Source: Aquarana catesbeiana
Lineage: Eukaryota; Chordata; Amphibia; Anura; Ranidae
Direction of reading: 5' to 3'
Length of the DNA: 64,000 nucleotides
Assembly: GCF_042186555.1 (NCBI RefSeq)
Contig: NC_133324.1
Span: 3,193,558 to 3,257,557 of the forward strand
A model generated the notes under the pieces. It searched no databases. It worked only from the letters and a program-made list of their open reading frames with translations, and was not told the DNA's origin. Made by a program: the position numbers and the translations under genes. Of the stretch, positions 1 to 10,767 are shown one piece after another (positions within the stretch are counted from its first letter, which is position 1; every line of letters starts with the position of its first letter).

Positions 1-710
1 ATTATCCATGTTTGCAGGGTGTGCGGGGCACACGGGGGCCCAGAGGAAAGGGGGGGCCCACCGTACTCTGACACTCACTGCCCACATGGATTAAAGTAGT
101 GTTTCTAGGCTTCGGGGGCTTTGGAACTTTTTCTCAATCTTACTTGCAGGCGGCAGCTGGCCACTTTTGCTGATACTTTGATTATAGTTCCGGTTGCCGC
201 CGCCCAGGGCTACTGTCTGTAAGCCCTGGCTGATGCGGAGTGATATCATGATTTGCTCCTCTTGAGGGAGAGCAGGCTTGTGAGAGCGGGAAGTACGAAA
301 AAAAGGGAGAGAAAAAAAGGGGGTTCTCCCAAGAGGGTCAATTAGGACACTAAGATTGATTTAAATGTATTATTTTATTATGTAGAAAAGACACACAACA
401 ATAATTTGAGGAGACAAAGGAAACCAGGTATGTACCTCACCAATAAATTAAAAAGACAACGTTGTCGTGTTTAAAAACTGGGGGGATGCAGCTGCGCATG
501 CACACACACTCACAAACTCACACTTATATACATAACATGATCATCAAAAATCACAAATGGGTGGAATTAAAGTCCTCTGGATGAATTCGTTATTCCTTAA
601 CCAAAGAAGGGGCTTTTTATTGCTAAAAATAGAAATAATCAGGTAGCAAAGTTGGGTGTTTGTGGTGTTTTTAGCAAGGTGACCAACATCTGACCGCCAT
701 ATATACTCAC
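1..710. other. No gene recognised
   Basis: I see no coding similarity here. It holds short purine-rich stretches near 295-320, an AT-rich part from 355 to 470 and a short CA-rich run near 500-530. It ends where the TAGGGATGAGC terminus of the hAT element starts at 711. Confidence 0.6.
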
Positions 711-2624
711 TAGGGATGAGCCGAACACCCCCCCCCCCCCCGGTTCGGTTTGCACCAGAACCTGCGAACGGACCGAAAGTTCACGTAAACTTTAGAACCC
801 CATTAAAGTCTATGGGACTCGAACGTTCAAAATCAAAAGTGCTAAATTTAAAGGCTAATATGCAAGTTATTGTCCTAAAAAGTGTTTGGGGACCCGGGTC
901 CTGCCCCAGGGGACATGGATCAATGCAAAAAAAAAGTTTTAAAAACGTCCATTTTTTTCGGGAGCAGTGATTTTAATGATGCTTAAAGTGAAAAGATAAA
1001 AGTGAAATATTCCTTTAAATTTTGTACCTGGGGGTGTCTATAGTATGCCTGTAAAGTGGCGCGTGTTTCCCGTGTTTAGAACAGTCCCTGCTCAAAATGA
1101 CATTCCTAAAAGAAAAAAGTCATTTAAAACTGCTTGCAGCTTTAATGTAATGTCGGGTCCTGGCAATATGGATGAAAATCAGTGAGACAAACGGCATGGG
1201 TACCCCCCCAAATCCATTACATTTGGGGTGAAGGAGAGAGGTGTGGCAGAATCACCACTAGTAGAATTTTGGATGCGTGGTGGCAGAACAACCTCCAACA
1301 CTACTGCACCTTGTCCTGCATCCTTCCCAGCTGCCAGCAGAGTCACCCAATGCGCCGTGAAACTTAGGTAACGTTCCTGTCCATGCCTGCTGGACCATGA
1401 GTCAGCGGTAATATGCACCTTACCGCTGACAGCCCTGTCCAGCGAGCCCAAGACATTGCCTTCCACATGCCGGTAGAGAGCCGAAATCGAAAAAGTGGCG
1501 TTTGGGTACCTGCCACTGAGGAACCGCACATTCCACAAACTCACAGAAGGGGGCAGAGTCTACCAACTGAAAAGGCAGCAGTTGAAGTGCTAGCAATTTA
1601 GCCAAACTAGCATTCAACCGCTGGGCATGTGGATGGCTGGGAGCGAACTTCTTTCGGCGGTGCAGCAGCTGGGGCAGGGAAATTTGCCTGGTACAATCTG
1701 ACGTCGGTGTACCGATAGCAGATTGCCTGCAAGTACTTGGCTGTGACACACCTAATTCTACACCTTCATTCCTCTCACTGCAGGTCTCAGAGAGGAATGA
1801 AGGTATAGTGGGGTTGGAGATCCCAGCTGATGAGGAGCAAGGAGAGGTCCTCTTTGTTCTTTGGTGTGGGTCTTTTAGATATGCTTGCCAACGAACTGCA
1901 TGGCAGGTCGACATATGTCTGGTCAAGCAATTGGTGCCCAAGCGGGAGATGTTTTGGCCACACGAGATACACTTGAGACATATGTTGCAAATAGCAGCGG
2001 TGTGATCTGATGCACTCGTCTCAAAAAAGGCCCACACCAAAGAACTTTTGGTTCTTAACACGCAGAGACAGCAGCGCCCTGCACATGCGGAGCTCTGCGG
2101 TGTGATGCAGTCGGTGTGCTGCCCTTAAGCTGGCCCCTGGAGGGCATCCTGCCTCGTTGGAGATGTGCCTCCTCCTCCTATCAGGCACCCATGTTGAGTC
2201 AGTGATCTCTTCATCCCCTCCCTCCTCATCACTGGAGCAAACCTGGCAGTATGCTGCAGCTGGAGGAACATGACTGCCAGATTGCTGTCCTTCTTGGGCA
2301 CCCCCTCTCTCTGGGCTCACGTTACTGCCTTCCTCTAGCTTAGTACCATCATTGGAGCCTTCAAAAAAAAAAGCCACCCTGGCTTTGGCCAATTACGGCT
2401 CTCTTTGCAGACGGCGCTGTGATTGGCCAAGCATGCGGGTCATAGTGCATGCTTGGCCAATCATCAGCCAGCAATGCACTGCGATGCCACAGTGAATTAT
2501 GGGCCGTGATGCGCCACACGAATTTGGCATGAACGGCCAGTAACGTTCGCAATTCGACGAACGGTCGAACATGCGATGTTCGAGTTGAGCATGGGTTTGA
2601 CTCGAAACTCGAAGCTCACCCCTA
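711..2624 (-). mobile_element. hAT (Ac-like) DNA transposon, copy 1
   Basis: The left end reads TAGGGATGAGC at 711-721. The right end reads GCTCACCCCTA at 2614-2624, which is its inverted complement with one mismatch. These ends resemble the termini of Ac-type hAT transposons. Between them, the minus strand encodes a broken BED-finger transposase. The left 490 bp match non-autonomous copies at 5941, 9721 and 33913, and the right 220 bp match 23461-23740. I looked for an 8-bp target duplication and did not find one (703-710 ATACTCAC against 2625-2632 ATGGAGAT). The element may therefore be rearranged, or its right end may have lost its original flank, since it abuts a minisatellite. Confidence 0.75.
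1179..2392 (-). pseudogene. hAT transposase with BED zinc finger, broken N-terminal part
   Basis: Three overlapping minus-strand frames (2392-2021, 2061-1420, 1544-1179) give successive pieces of one protein, so there are at least two frameshifts. The first piece is an acidic leader with the motif YCQVCSSDEEGG. The second holds a BED-type finger: VWAFF, then C-x2-C, then LTRHM with a final His. The third has HITADSWSS and TAHWV, which resemble the start of the hAT catalytic domain. A transposase of this family would bind the element's ends and cut and paste it. The C-terminal RNase H-like and dimerisation regions are missing, so this copy cannot act. The same protein is better preserved at 17780-18784. 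Confidence 0.8.
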
Positions 2625-3265
2625 ATGGAGATCATACCCCCCTTATGTATTTATACATGGTGATCATATCCCCCTTATGTATTTATACATGGAGATCATA
2701 TCCCCCTTATGTATTTATACAAGGAGATCATATCCCCCCTTATGTATTTATACATGGAGATCATATCCCCCCTTATGTATTTATACATGGAGATCATATC
2801 CCCCCTTATGTATTTATACATGGTGATCATATCCCCCTTATGTATTTATACATGGAGATCATATCCCCCCTTATGTATTTATACATGGAGATCATATCCC
2901 CCCTTATGTATTTATACATGGTGATCATATCCCCCTTATGTATTTATACATGGAGATCATATCCCCCCTTATGTATTTATACATGGAGATCATATCCCCC
3001 TTATGTATTTATACATGGAGATCATATCCCCCCTTATGTATTTATACATGGAGATCATATCCCCCTTATGTATTTATACATGGAGATCATATCCCCCCTT
3101 ATGTATTTATACATGGAGATCATATCCCCCCTTATGTATTTATACATGGAGATCATATCCCCCCTTATGTATTTATACATGGAGATCATATCCCCCCTTA
3201 TGTATTTATACATGGTGATCATATCCCCCCTTATGTATTTATACATGGTGATCATATCCCCCCCT
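2625..3265. repeat. 32/33-bp minisatellite derived from LINE ORF2
   Basis: About 19-20 copies of a unit reading 'cttatgtatttatacatggagatcatatccccc', with 5 or 6 C residues giving 32 or 33 bp. The unexpanded counterpart at about 44455-44495 reads 'acttatgtaattgaacatg' followed by a matching continuation. The array therefore grew from LINE coding sequence. On the minus strand, 33 bp is 11 codons (GDMISMYKYIR). G/T variation (ggagatc or ggtgatc) marks units. Confidence 0.9.
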
Positions 3266-3620
3266 TATTCTCCTCTTCTCAGGAGAGAATAAATTCAGTT
3301 CCTCTAATCTTTCCTCATAGCTGAGCTCCTCCATGCCTCTTATCAGTTTGGTTGCCCTTCTCTCCACTTTCTCCTGTTCCCTGATATCCTTTTTGAGAAC
3401 TGGAGCCCAAAACTGAACTTCATATTCCAGATGAGATCTTACTAATGATTTGTACAGATGATATCTCTCTCTCTGGAGTCCATACCTCTCTTATACAAGA
3501 AAGGACTTTGCTCGCTTTGGAAACCACAGCTTGGCATTGCATATTATTATTGAGTTTATGATCTACCAAAACCCCCAGATCCTTCCCCACCATTGACTCC
3601 CCCAGATCCTTCCCCACTAT
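3266..3620 (-). pseudogene. LINE ORF2 (reverse transcriptase C-terminal) remnant
   Basis: The minus strand encodes GKDLGVLVDHKLNNNMQCQ followed by [11 protein letters not shown], then loses frame. In the CR1/L2/Jockey group this stretch follows the polymerase palm. It has the same sequence and the same frameshift-type damage as the copy at 44212-44896. It is far too short to make a working enzyme. Confidence 0.75.
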
Positions 3621-4022
3621 GGATCCCCCAGCTCCTTCTCCACTATGGATCCCCCAGATCCTTCTCCACTATGGATCCCCCCAGATCCTTCTCCACTATG
3701 GATCCCCCAGATCCTTCTCCACTATGGATCCCCCCAGATCCTTCTCCACTATGGATCCCCCCAGATCCTTCTCCACTATGGATGCCCCCAGATCCTTCTC
3801 CACTATGGATTCCCCCAGATCCTTCTCCACTATGGATCCCCCCAGATCCTTCTCCACTATGGATGCCCCCAGATCCTTCTCCACTATGGATCCCCCCAGA
3901 TCCTTCTCCACTATGGATCCCCCCAGATCCTTCTCCACTATGGATCCCTCAGATCCTTCTCCACTATGGATCCCCCAGATCCTTCTCCACTATGGATCCC
4001 CCAGATCCTTCTCCACTATGGA
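3590..4022. repeat. 26/27-bp minisatellite derived from LINE ORF2
   Basis: About 16 copies of 'gatccttctccactatggatcccccca' with 5 or 6 C residues (26 or 27 bp). On the minus strand, 27 bp equals nine codons repeating SIVEKDLGG. This duplicates the conserved EKDLG segment of the LINE. The other LINE copy has only about four to five such units (44815-44930). Confidence 0.9.
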
Positions 4023-4026
4023 CCTT

Positions 4027-4779
4027 GATGAACATTATTATTGCTTCCAAAAAAATGGAGATGGACGTCCCACAGGGGGAAATCTTGGATCTCCAATTAA
4101 CTCTAAAACCATTACAGGGTGCGAGCGAATTCATACACCTTGACCAAAGATTAAATAATGAATTAAACTGTTTAGAAAATGAAAATATAATGAATAAGAA
4201 AGAAAAGATGTTGTGAGATAAGATCCACTACGATACCAACAATGTCTATGTAGCACTGACCCCCTAAGGAGCTGCTGATAATTGTTTTGGACCTGCACTC
4301 TGCCTATCAACCCCAGAATATAGACTCCACCCCCTAGGCACAACTGTGTGGTAGTGTTTGTGTGAGACCCAATGGTAAGAGGCAACACAATTATAATACA
4401 ATATACTGTAATTCACCGTTACCTGGGTATCCGTCACTCCATCTGCTATAGGGATAGAAAACTGTACTTTAACCGCACAGTAAGTTTACTGGAAACTGGT
4501 TTAGAATATAGAATACAATGTTGATTCTGATACACAAGGTTAAAACAATAACAGTCAAGGTACATATAACTATTCAGACTCAAAGATCACATAAATAACG
4601 CGTGCGGGCGTGCCTCAAAGTGGGACTGATGCTCAGGGCAGTAAAACCTTGACACTGGGCACTTTCCCACTCCCAGTGCAGCTGCGCAAACACACTCCTA
4701 ACCTGCAGTACACTTTACAGTATTAGATAACAAGGCAACACAGTACATATACTCAAGGGCTCCCCCTAGGTTGCACTGT
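4027..4779. other. No gene recognised
   Basis: Ordinary AT-rich sequence with no coding similarity that I recognise and no tandem structure. There are short frames only. Confidence 0.5.
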
Positions 4780-5217
4780 TATGCCCCGTACACACGTTCG
4801 GACTTTGTTCGGACATTCCGACAACAAAATCCTAGGATTTTTTCTGACGGATGTTGGCTCAAACTTGTCTTGCATATACACGGTCACACAAAGTTGTCGG
4901 AAAATCCGATCGTTCTAAACGCGGTGACGTACAACACGTACGTCAGGACTATAAACGGGGCAGTGGCCAATAGCTTTCATCTCTTTATTTATTCTGAGCA
5001 TGCGTGACACTTTGTTCATCGGATTTGTGTACACACGATCGGAATTTCCGACAACGGATTTTGTTGTGGGAAAATTTTATATCCTGCTCTCAAACTTTGT
5101 GTGTCGGAAAATCCGATGGAAAATGTGTGATGGAGCCTACACACGGTCGGAATTTCCGACAACAAGGTCCTATCACACATTTTCCGTCGGAAAATCCGAC
5201 CGTGTGTACGGGGTGTA
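4780..5217. mobile_element. Terminal-inverted-repeat element (CCCCGTACACACG family)
   Basis: The left end CCCCGTACACACG at 4784-4796 is exactly inverted at 5201-5213 (CGTGTGTACGGGG). The interior repeats, in both orientations, the phrases 'cggaatttccgacaac' and 'tcggaaaatccga', so the whole element can fold on itself. It has no coding capacity and looks like a miniature inverted-repeat transposon of the type common in ranid frogs. The parent superfamily cannot be set because target duplications are unclear (TTA-like bases lie at both edges). Confidence 0.7.
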
Positions 5218-5940
5218 AGAGAAATAATAGTGCTTTATAGTGAATTGCAAGTCTTTGATCTTCTTTCTTCAGCTAGCCATATTATACTGCAGTATTTGTA
5301 TTCCAATGAGTAAGCAAATGTTAAAATAAGATAAAGGTGGTAGGTGAACTGTGAACTTGGTTGTGTGAAACACGTGCAAACTTCCTCTTCTATGAAAAGT
5401 GCAACCGAACACTCTATGTTATGTGAAAGGCAAACTTTGAGGCCTGCGGTCAAACAGTCTATGCAGTGAGACCGTAGAACTAGGAGTCTCAGCAATCCTC
5501 TGAACTAGGCTGCAAAGTGGCAAAGTACTATATATATCTTGGGCAACAGCCCTCTCACCACACAGGACCCGGACAACTGTGCTGCTCCTCTTCTGTGATC
5601 CCAGTCCCGTTCCCAGGTGACACCGTCAAGCTGCACCGCTCCATCAGATGGCCGGGGACCATCTTGCTGGCTCCTTTGAGTGTCCTGGATCCTCCGGTCT
5701 GATCACGTGCTGACCCAGCACACTGTGCATCAAACCTCTCTGGAGGCTTCAACTCTGCTCCACAGCAAGCAGGCCGCAGCTCTTCCGATCACACAGATCC
5801 CTGCAGGCAGGTCTCACGTCCCGGGAAGAAGAGAGAGAAGCATGGCCACGTTGTCTCTTATATAGGCCTACCCAGCAGGCCGTTCTGTCCCTGGCATTGT
5901 GGGGAGGTGAACAAGGCATCGTGGGTAAGTAGTTCACAGC
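5218..5940. other. No gene recognised
   Basis: Mixed-composition sequence without recognisable coding similarity. The GC-richer part at 5560-5870 has short frames on both strands that look accidental. Confidence 0.5.
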
Positions 5941-6760
5941 TAGGGATGAGCTTCGAGTTTGAGTTGAACTCATGTTCAACTTGAACATCAGCGGTTCGCC
6001 AATTCGCTGAACAGCGAACAATTTGGGGTGTTTGCGGCAAATTCGAAAGCCGTGGAACACCCTTTAAAAGTCTATGGGAGAAATCCGGCTCGGTCCAAGG
6101 AAGAACATGCAAACAGAGCAAAAATTTGTGCGAACACACGAACCCTGTTAAAGTCTATGGGACTCGAACGTGAAGAATCAAAAGTGCTCATTTTAAAGGC
6201 TTATATACAAGTTATTGTCATAAAAAGTATTGGGGACCCGGGTCCTGCCCCAGGGGACATGGATCAATGCAAAAAAAAGTTTTTAAATGTCAGTTTTTTC
6301 AGGAGCAGTGATTTTAATAATGCTTAAAGTCAAACAATAAAAGTGTAATATTTAAATTTCGTACCTGGGGGGTGTCTATAGTATGCCTGTAAAGGGGCGC
6401 ATGTTTCCTGTGTTTAGAACAGTCTGACAGCAAAATGACATTTCAAAGGAAAAAAAGCCCCCCCCCCCTGAACCATACCAGGCCACATGCCCTCAACATT
6501 GGGAGGGTGCTTTGGGGTAGCCCCCCAAAACACCTTGTTCCCATGTTGATGGGGACAAGGGCCTCATCCCCACAACCCTTGCCTGGTGGTTGTGGGGGTC
6601 TGCAGGCAGGGGGCTTATCAGAATCTGGAAGCCCCCTTTAACAAGGGGGCCCCCAGATCCCAGCCCTCCCCCCTGTGTGAAATTGTATGGGGGCCACCGG
6701 CTGCTGTTTGAAGGGACATCGAACCCGAAGAGGAAGAGCCTCTGTGCCCACCAGTAACGC
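5941..6760 (+). mobile_element. Non-autonomous hAT relative (TAGGGATGAGC family) with GC-rich tail
   Basis: It starts TAGGGATGAGC and continues with the block 'aaagtctatgggactcgaacg' and 'gacccgggtcctgccccaggg' shared with copies at 711, 9721 and 33913. From about 6440 it joins a G/C-rich block ('cctcaacattggga', 'ggtggttgtgggggtctg') also present at 34700-35130, in reverse at 35870-36130, and in reverse at 28620-28860. There is no transposase. The right terminus is not identifiable because the sequence runs into a minisatellite. Confidence 0.65.
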
Positions 6761-6764
6761 CTGA

Positions 6765-8335
6765 CAGTGCCAGCAATCAGTGCCCACAGTAAGTGCCAGC
6801 AATCAGTGCCCACAGTAAGTGTCAGCAATCAGTGCCCACAGTAAGTGCTAGCAATCAGTGCCCACAGTAAGTGTCAGCAATCAGTGCCCACAGTAAGTGC
6901 TAGCAATCAGTGCCCACAGTAAGTGTCAGCAATCAGTGCCCACAGTAAGTGTCAGCAATCAGTGCCAACAGTAAGTGTCAGCAATCAGTGCCCAAAGTAA
7001 GTGCCAGCAATCAGTGCCAACAGTAAGTGTCAGCAATCAGTGCCCACAGTAAGTGCCAGCAATCAGTGCCCACAGTAAGTGTCAGCAATCAGTGCCCACA
7101 GTAAGTGCTAGCAATCAGTGCCCACAGTAAGTGTCAGCAATCAGTGCCCACAGTAAGTGTCAGCAATCAGTGCCAACAGTAAGTGTCAGCAATCAGTGCC
7201 CAAAGTAAGTGCCAGCAATCAGTGCCAACAGTAAGTGTCAGCAATCAGTGCCCACAGTAAGTGCCAGCAATCAGTGCCCAGAGTGTCAGCAATCAGTGCC
7301 CACAGTAAGTGTCAGCAATCAGTGCCCACAGTAAGTGCCAGCAATCAGTGCCCAGAGTGTCAGCAATCAGTGCCCACAGTAAGTGTCAGCAATCAGTGCC
7401 CACAGTAAGTGTCAGCAATCAGTGCCAGCAATCAGTGCCCACGGTAAGTGCCAGCAATCAGTGCCCACAGTAAGTGCCGGCAATCAGGGCCCAAAGTAAG
7501 TGTCGGCAATCAGTGCCCACAGTAAGTGCCAGCAATCAGTGCCCACAGTAAGTGCCAGCAATCAGTGCCCACAGTAAGTGTCAGCAATCAGTGCCCACAG
7601 TAAGTGTCAGCAATCAGTGCCCACAGTAAGTGCCAGCAATCAGTGCCCAAAGTGTCAGCAATCAGTGCCCACAGTAAGTGCCAGCAATCAGTGCCCAGAG
7701 TGTCAGCAATCAGTGCCCACAGTAAGTGTCAGCAATCAGTGCCCAAAGTAAGTGCCAGCAATCAGTGCCAACAGTAAGTGTCAGCAATCAGTGCCCACAG
7801 TAAGTGTCAGCAATCAGTGCCCACAGTAAGTGCAAGCAATCAGTGCCCACAGTAAGTGTCAGCAATCAGTGCCCAAAGTAAGTGTCGGCAATCAGTGCCC
7901 ACAGTAAGTGCCAGCAATCAGTGCCCAAAGTAAGTGTCGGCAATCAGTGCCCACAATAAGTGCCAGCAATCAGTGCCCACAGTAAGTGCCAGCAATCAGT
8001 GCCCACAGTGTCAGCAATCAGTGCCCACAGTGTCAGCAATCAGTGCCACCTATCAGTGCCCACCAGTGGTGCCAATCAGTGCCTCATCGGTGCCTCCTAG
8101 CGGTGCTGCCTATCAGTGTCACCTACCAGTGCTGATCAGTGCCCATCACTGCCACCCATCAGTGGCCATCAGTGCAAGCTATCAGTGCCACTTATTTGTG
8201 CCCTTCAGTGCCACCTATCAGTGCCCTTCAGTGCTGCCCATCAGGGCCACCCATAAGTGCCCACCAATGTCACCTATCAGTGCCCACCAGTGCCGCCTAT
8301 TAGTGCCCACCAGTGCAGCCTCATCAGTGTACATC
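6765..8335. repeat. 26-bp minisatellite (CAGCAATCAGTGCCCACAGTAAGTGT)
   Basis: About 49 units of 26 bp, with shorter 22-bp variants where 'acagtaagtgt' becomes 'agagtgt'. From about 8045 it grades into irregular 'cagtgccacctatcagtgcc' text. That degenerate text is what the interior of family C normally contains, so the array probably arose within that repeat, whose terminal part follows directly. Confidence 0.9.
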
Positions 8336-8628
8336 AATGAAGGAGAAAAATTACCTGTTTGGAAAATTTTATAACAAAATATAAAACGCTTTTGTATTTT
8401 TTTTTTTTAAATCGGTCTTTTTTAATTTAAAAAAAAAACAAAAAACGCAGAGGTGATCAAATACCACCAAAAGAAAGCTCTATTTGTGGGAACACAATTA
8501 TAAAAATGTAATATGTGTACAGTGTAGCACGACCGCGTAATTGTCATTCAAAGTGTGAGAGCGCTGAGAGCTGAACATTGTCCTGGGCAGGAAGGGGGGT
8601 TCAGGTCCCCGGTAAGCAAGTGGTTAAT
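8336..8628 (+). mobile_element. Family C dispersed repeat, terminal part
   Basis: It carries the landmarks of this family: 'aggtgatcaaataccaccaa', 'aagaaagctctatttgtg', a 'gcacgaccgcg' variant and the end 'aagtggttaat'. Other copies are at 17315-17735 (same strand), 39775-43440 and 46517-52555 (opposite strand). I cannot assign a transposon class. Confidence 0.7.
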
Positions 8629-8940
8629 CTCTCTGGTAGAACGATCACGAGTGGTGAAGTGTCTCTTCTATCTAAAGGAATACATTTTTGTCCACAGAGA
8701 CACTTCAATCGTTCGGACATGATTGTGGATATCAATCGGTTGGTGAGGAATGGAACGGTTAAAAGACATGATCACACAGGAGATGATGGTATTCCTGCAC
8801 AATCTGTATCTCTACCTGTTTATTCTACACCTGATGATGATACATTTTCTTTCCGGGAGAATTGTGCAATCAGAGACCTCGAGGAGCTGGCAGCGGAGGG
8901 CGAGATTTGTGATTGTGTGCGGGTGAGTGCCGACGCCGTC
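8629..8940 (+). pseudogene. Possible Penelope-like retroelement ORF fragment
   Basis: A plus-strand frame encodes VVNLSGRTITSGEVSLLSKG followed by IHFCP, then DMIVDINRLVRNGTVKRHDH and, further on, [17 protein letters not shown]. The NLS...LT..E..LLSKGL.F.P pattern is, from memory, typical of the region upstream of reverse transcriptase in Penelope-like elements of vertebrates (Neptune group). The frame then enters a TA microsatellite and ends. There is no polymerase motif and no GIY-YIG endonuclease. The assignment rests on this one pattern and could be wrong, but the frame is clearly more protein-like than its surroundings. Confidence 0.45.
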
Positions 8941-8942
8941 GG

Positions 8943-9060
<118 letters not shown>

Positions 9061-9720
9061 CGGCATGGGCTTAGCATAAGGGGTTGCAGGGGTCACAATG
9101 GCAACCCCACCCCTAGCTCCAGGGGGCCCCTGCAGCCTCCCTGTCATATCATCATATCCTCCACAAAATCCAGCTCCGATCTGCCCTAGGGCCCCACAGC
9201 CACGCTCCAGTACTGGGCTTCTACTTTGCCATCCACAGTCCACGCCCCTCTGTTCCCATTGGCTGGGGAGAAGTTGTGAGCCATTTCCTGAATGGAGAGG
9301 AGCATGTGGTGATGGGGAAGTGTCTGTGCTGTGTGCTGGCAACATGGAATGGTAACCAAGCTCAGCGACTCAAGAGGAGGAAAGTACCGTCCTGTCACCA
9401 CGATGGGACCAATGTCACTGGTGAGGTATGACACCACTCAGTGTCTCCTAGTCACCAGCTGGGATTCTCTGTACCCCCCACCCGGGGATGTCTACTTACC
9501 CCACTTCACTGACAACTGGGGAAAAGACACACACCTCCGGGAGGTGACCTTCGCCCAACACTGACAGAGAAACCTTCAGAAACTGCTAAAACAAATCCGT
9601 TAACATCTCCTCGGGGGGCCCCTGAAGGGTTGCAGGCTCCAGGTTGTGTCACATGGCTTTGCCCTCCCAGATCTAAGTTGCCCCCCCAAAAGCCCCCTGA
9701 CCACCCCCTTCACCCTGGAC
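9061..9720. other. No gene recognised
   Basis: GC-moderate unique-looking sequence. Frames such as 9098-9355 have no recognisable domain and overlap frames on the other strand. Confidence 0.5.
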
Positions 9721-10320
9721 TAGGGATGAGCTTTGAGTTCGAGTCGAACTCATGTTCGACTCGAACATCGGCTGTTCGCCAGTTCGCCGAACAGCGAACA
9801 ATTTGGGATGTTCGCGGCAAATTCAAAAGCCCCGGAACACCCTTTAAAAGTCTATGGGAGAAATCTAAAGTGCTAATTTTAAAGGCTTATATGCATGGTA
9901 TTGTCATAAAAAGTGTTTGCGGACCCGGGTCGTACCCCAGGGGACATGGATCAATGCAAAAAAAGTTTTAAAAACTGCCGTTTTTTTGGGAGCAGTGATT
10001 TTAATAATGCCTAAAGTGAAACAATAAAAGTGTAATATCCCTTTAAATTTCGTACCTGGGGGGTGTCTATAGTATGTCTGTAAAGGGGCGCATGTTTCCC
10101 GTGTTTAGAACAGTCTGACAGCAAAATGACATTTCAAAGGAAAAAAGTCATTTAAAACTGCTTGCGGGTTTAATGTAATGTCGGGTCCTGGCAATATGGA
10201 TGTAAATCAGTGAGACAAACGGCATGGGTACCCCCCAGTCCATTACCAGGCCCTTTGGGCCTGGTATGGATAGTAACGGGAACCCCGCACCCAAATAAAA
10301 AAAAAAAAAAAAGGTGTGTG
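9721..10320 (+). mobile_element. Non-autonomous hAT relative (TAGGGATGAGC family)
   Basis: It begins TAGGGATGAGC at 9721 and follows the same text as the copy at 5941, with palindromic 'gttcgagtcgaactcatgttc'. It shares the block ending 'gagacaaacggcatgggtac' with the transposase-bearing copy 1. It ends near the A-run at 10294-10310. A short piece that may be another dispersed repeat ('ggcagtccccgggtcacaga') follows up to 10446. Confidence 0.65.
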
Positions 10321-10723
10321 CCCCCCCAGGCCCTATATACTCTGAACAGCAGCAGTATACAGGCAGTCCCCGGGTCACAGACAAGACAGGGACTGTAGGT
10401 TTGTTCCTACGTTGAATCTGTTTGTAATTTGGAACTGGTACATTTTGTAAAAGGAAAAGAAAGGCGCCTCTAAGTGCAGAATGCAAAATTGAATAAAGTG
10501 CACAAAGGGTTAAAGGCACTTACAAGATTGCTGAGTGTTAAAAGATAAAATCTGGAGTCGTCATCTGTGGGATGTGCCCGTCCTCGGCACGGTGGTAGAG
10601 AGCCATGTAGAGTCGCTCAGCAGCCGTCCAGCGTTCTCATACGTGTTGGAGAGAGGAGGCAGCAGGGGGAGCCTGTACTCACTGCGGGACACACCAGGCT
10701 GATGGTGTCAGTGGAGAGAAGGG

Positions 10724-10767
10724 GGTGGCAACGCGTTTCGGAGCATGTGCGGCTCCTTCGTCAGATC
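10724..10767 (-). ncRNA. Hammerhead-ribozyme-like motif, foldback 1 left arm
   Basis: On the minus strand it reads CTGACGA, a perfect 5-bp hairpin GGAGC/GCTCC preceded by one unpaired A, GAAA, then ACGCGT and T. These correspond in order to the hammerhead core, stem II, the GAA core, a self-complementary stem III and H17. Stem I is not convincing, because GCCAC after the cleavage position has no adjacent partner. It is either a decayed ribozyme or a look-alike. Confidence 0.35.

Larger units (their letters stand above)
2625..4026 (-). mobile_element. CR1/L2-like LINE fragment with two internal minisatellites
   Basis: The unique parts (3266-3590 and the array edges) match the better copy at 43981-44930 almost base for base. 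On the minus strand they encode the end of the reverse transcriptase ORF, with the motif EKDLGVLVDHKLN and, frame-shifted, the region before VQRRATK. The typical 3' tail of the family is absent here because the fragment stops at the hAT end at 2624. Two tandem arrays sit inside it. The family is known for heavy 5' truncation, so a fragment is expected; the internal arrays are not. Confidence 0.8.

Noticed and set aside
703..2632. 8-bp target duplication for hAT copy 1
   Set aside because: The flanks ATACTCAC and ATGGAGAT differ; no alternative end position gave a match.
4771..5240. Coding frames within the CCCCGTACACACG element
   Set aside because: They result from the inverted and direct subrepeats; the same words appear on both strands.
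6765..8045. CRISPR-like regular repeats
   Set aside because: The units are contiguous with no unique spacers and lie in a eukaryotic repeat; there are no cas genes.
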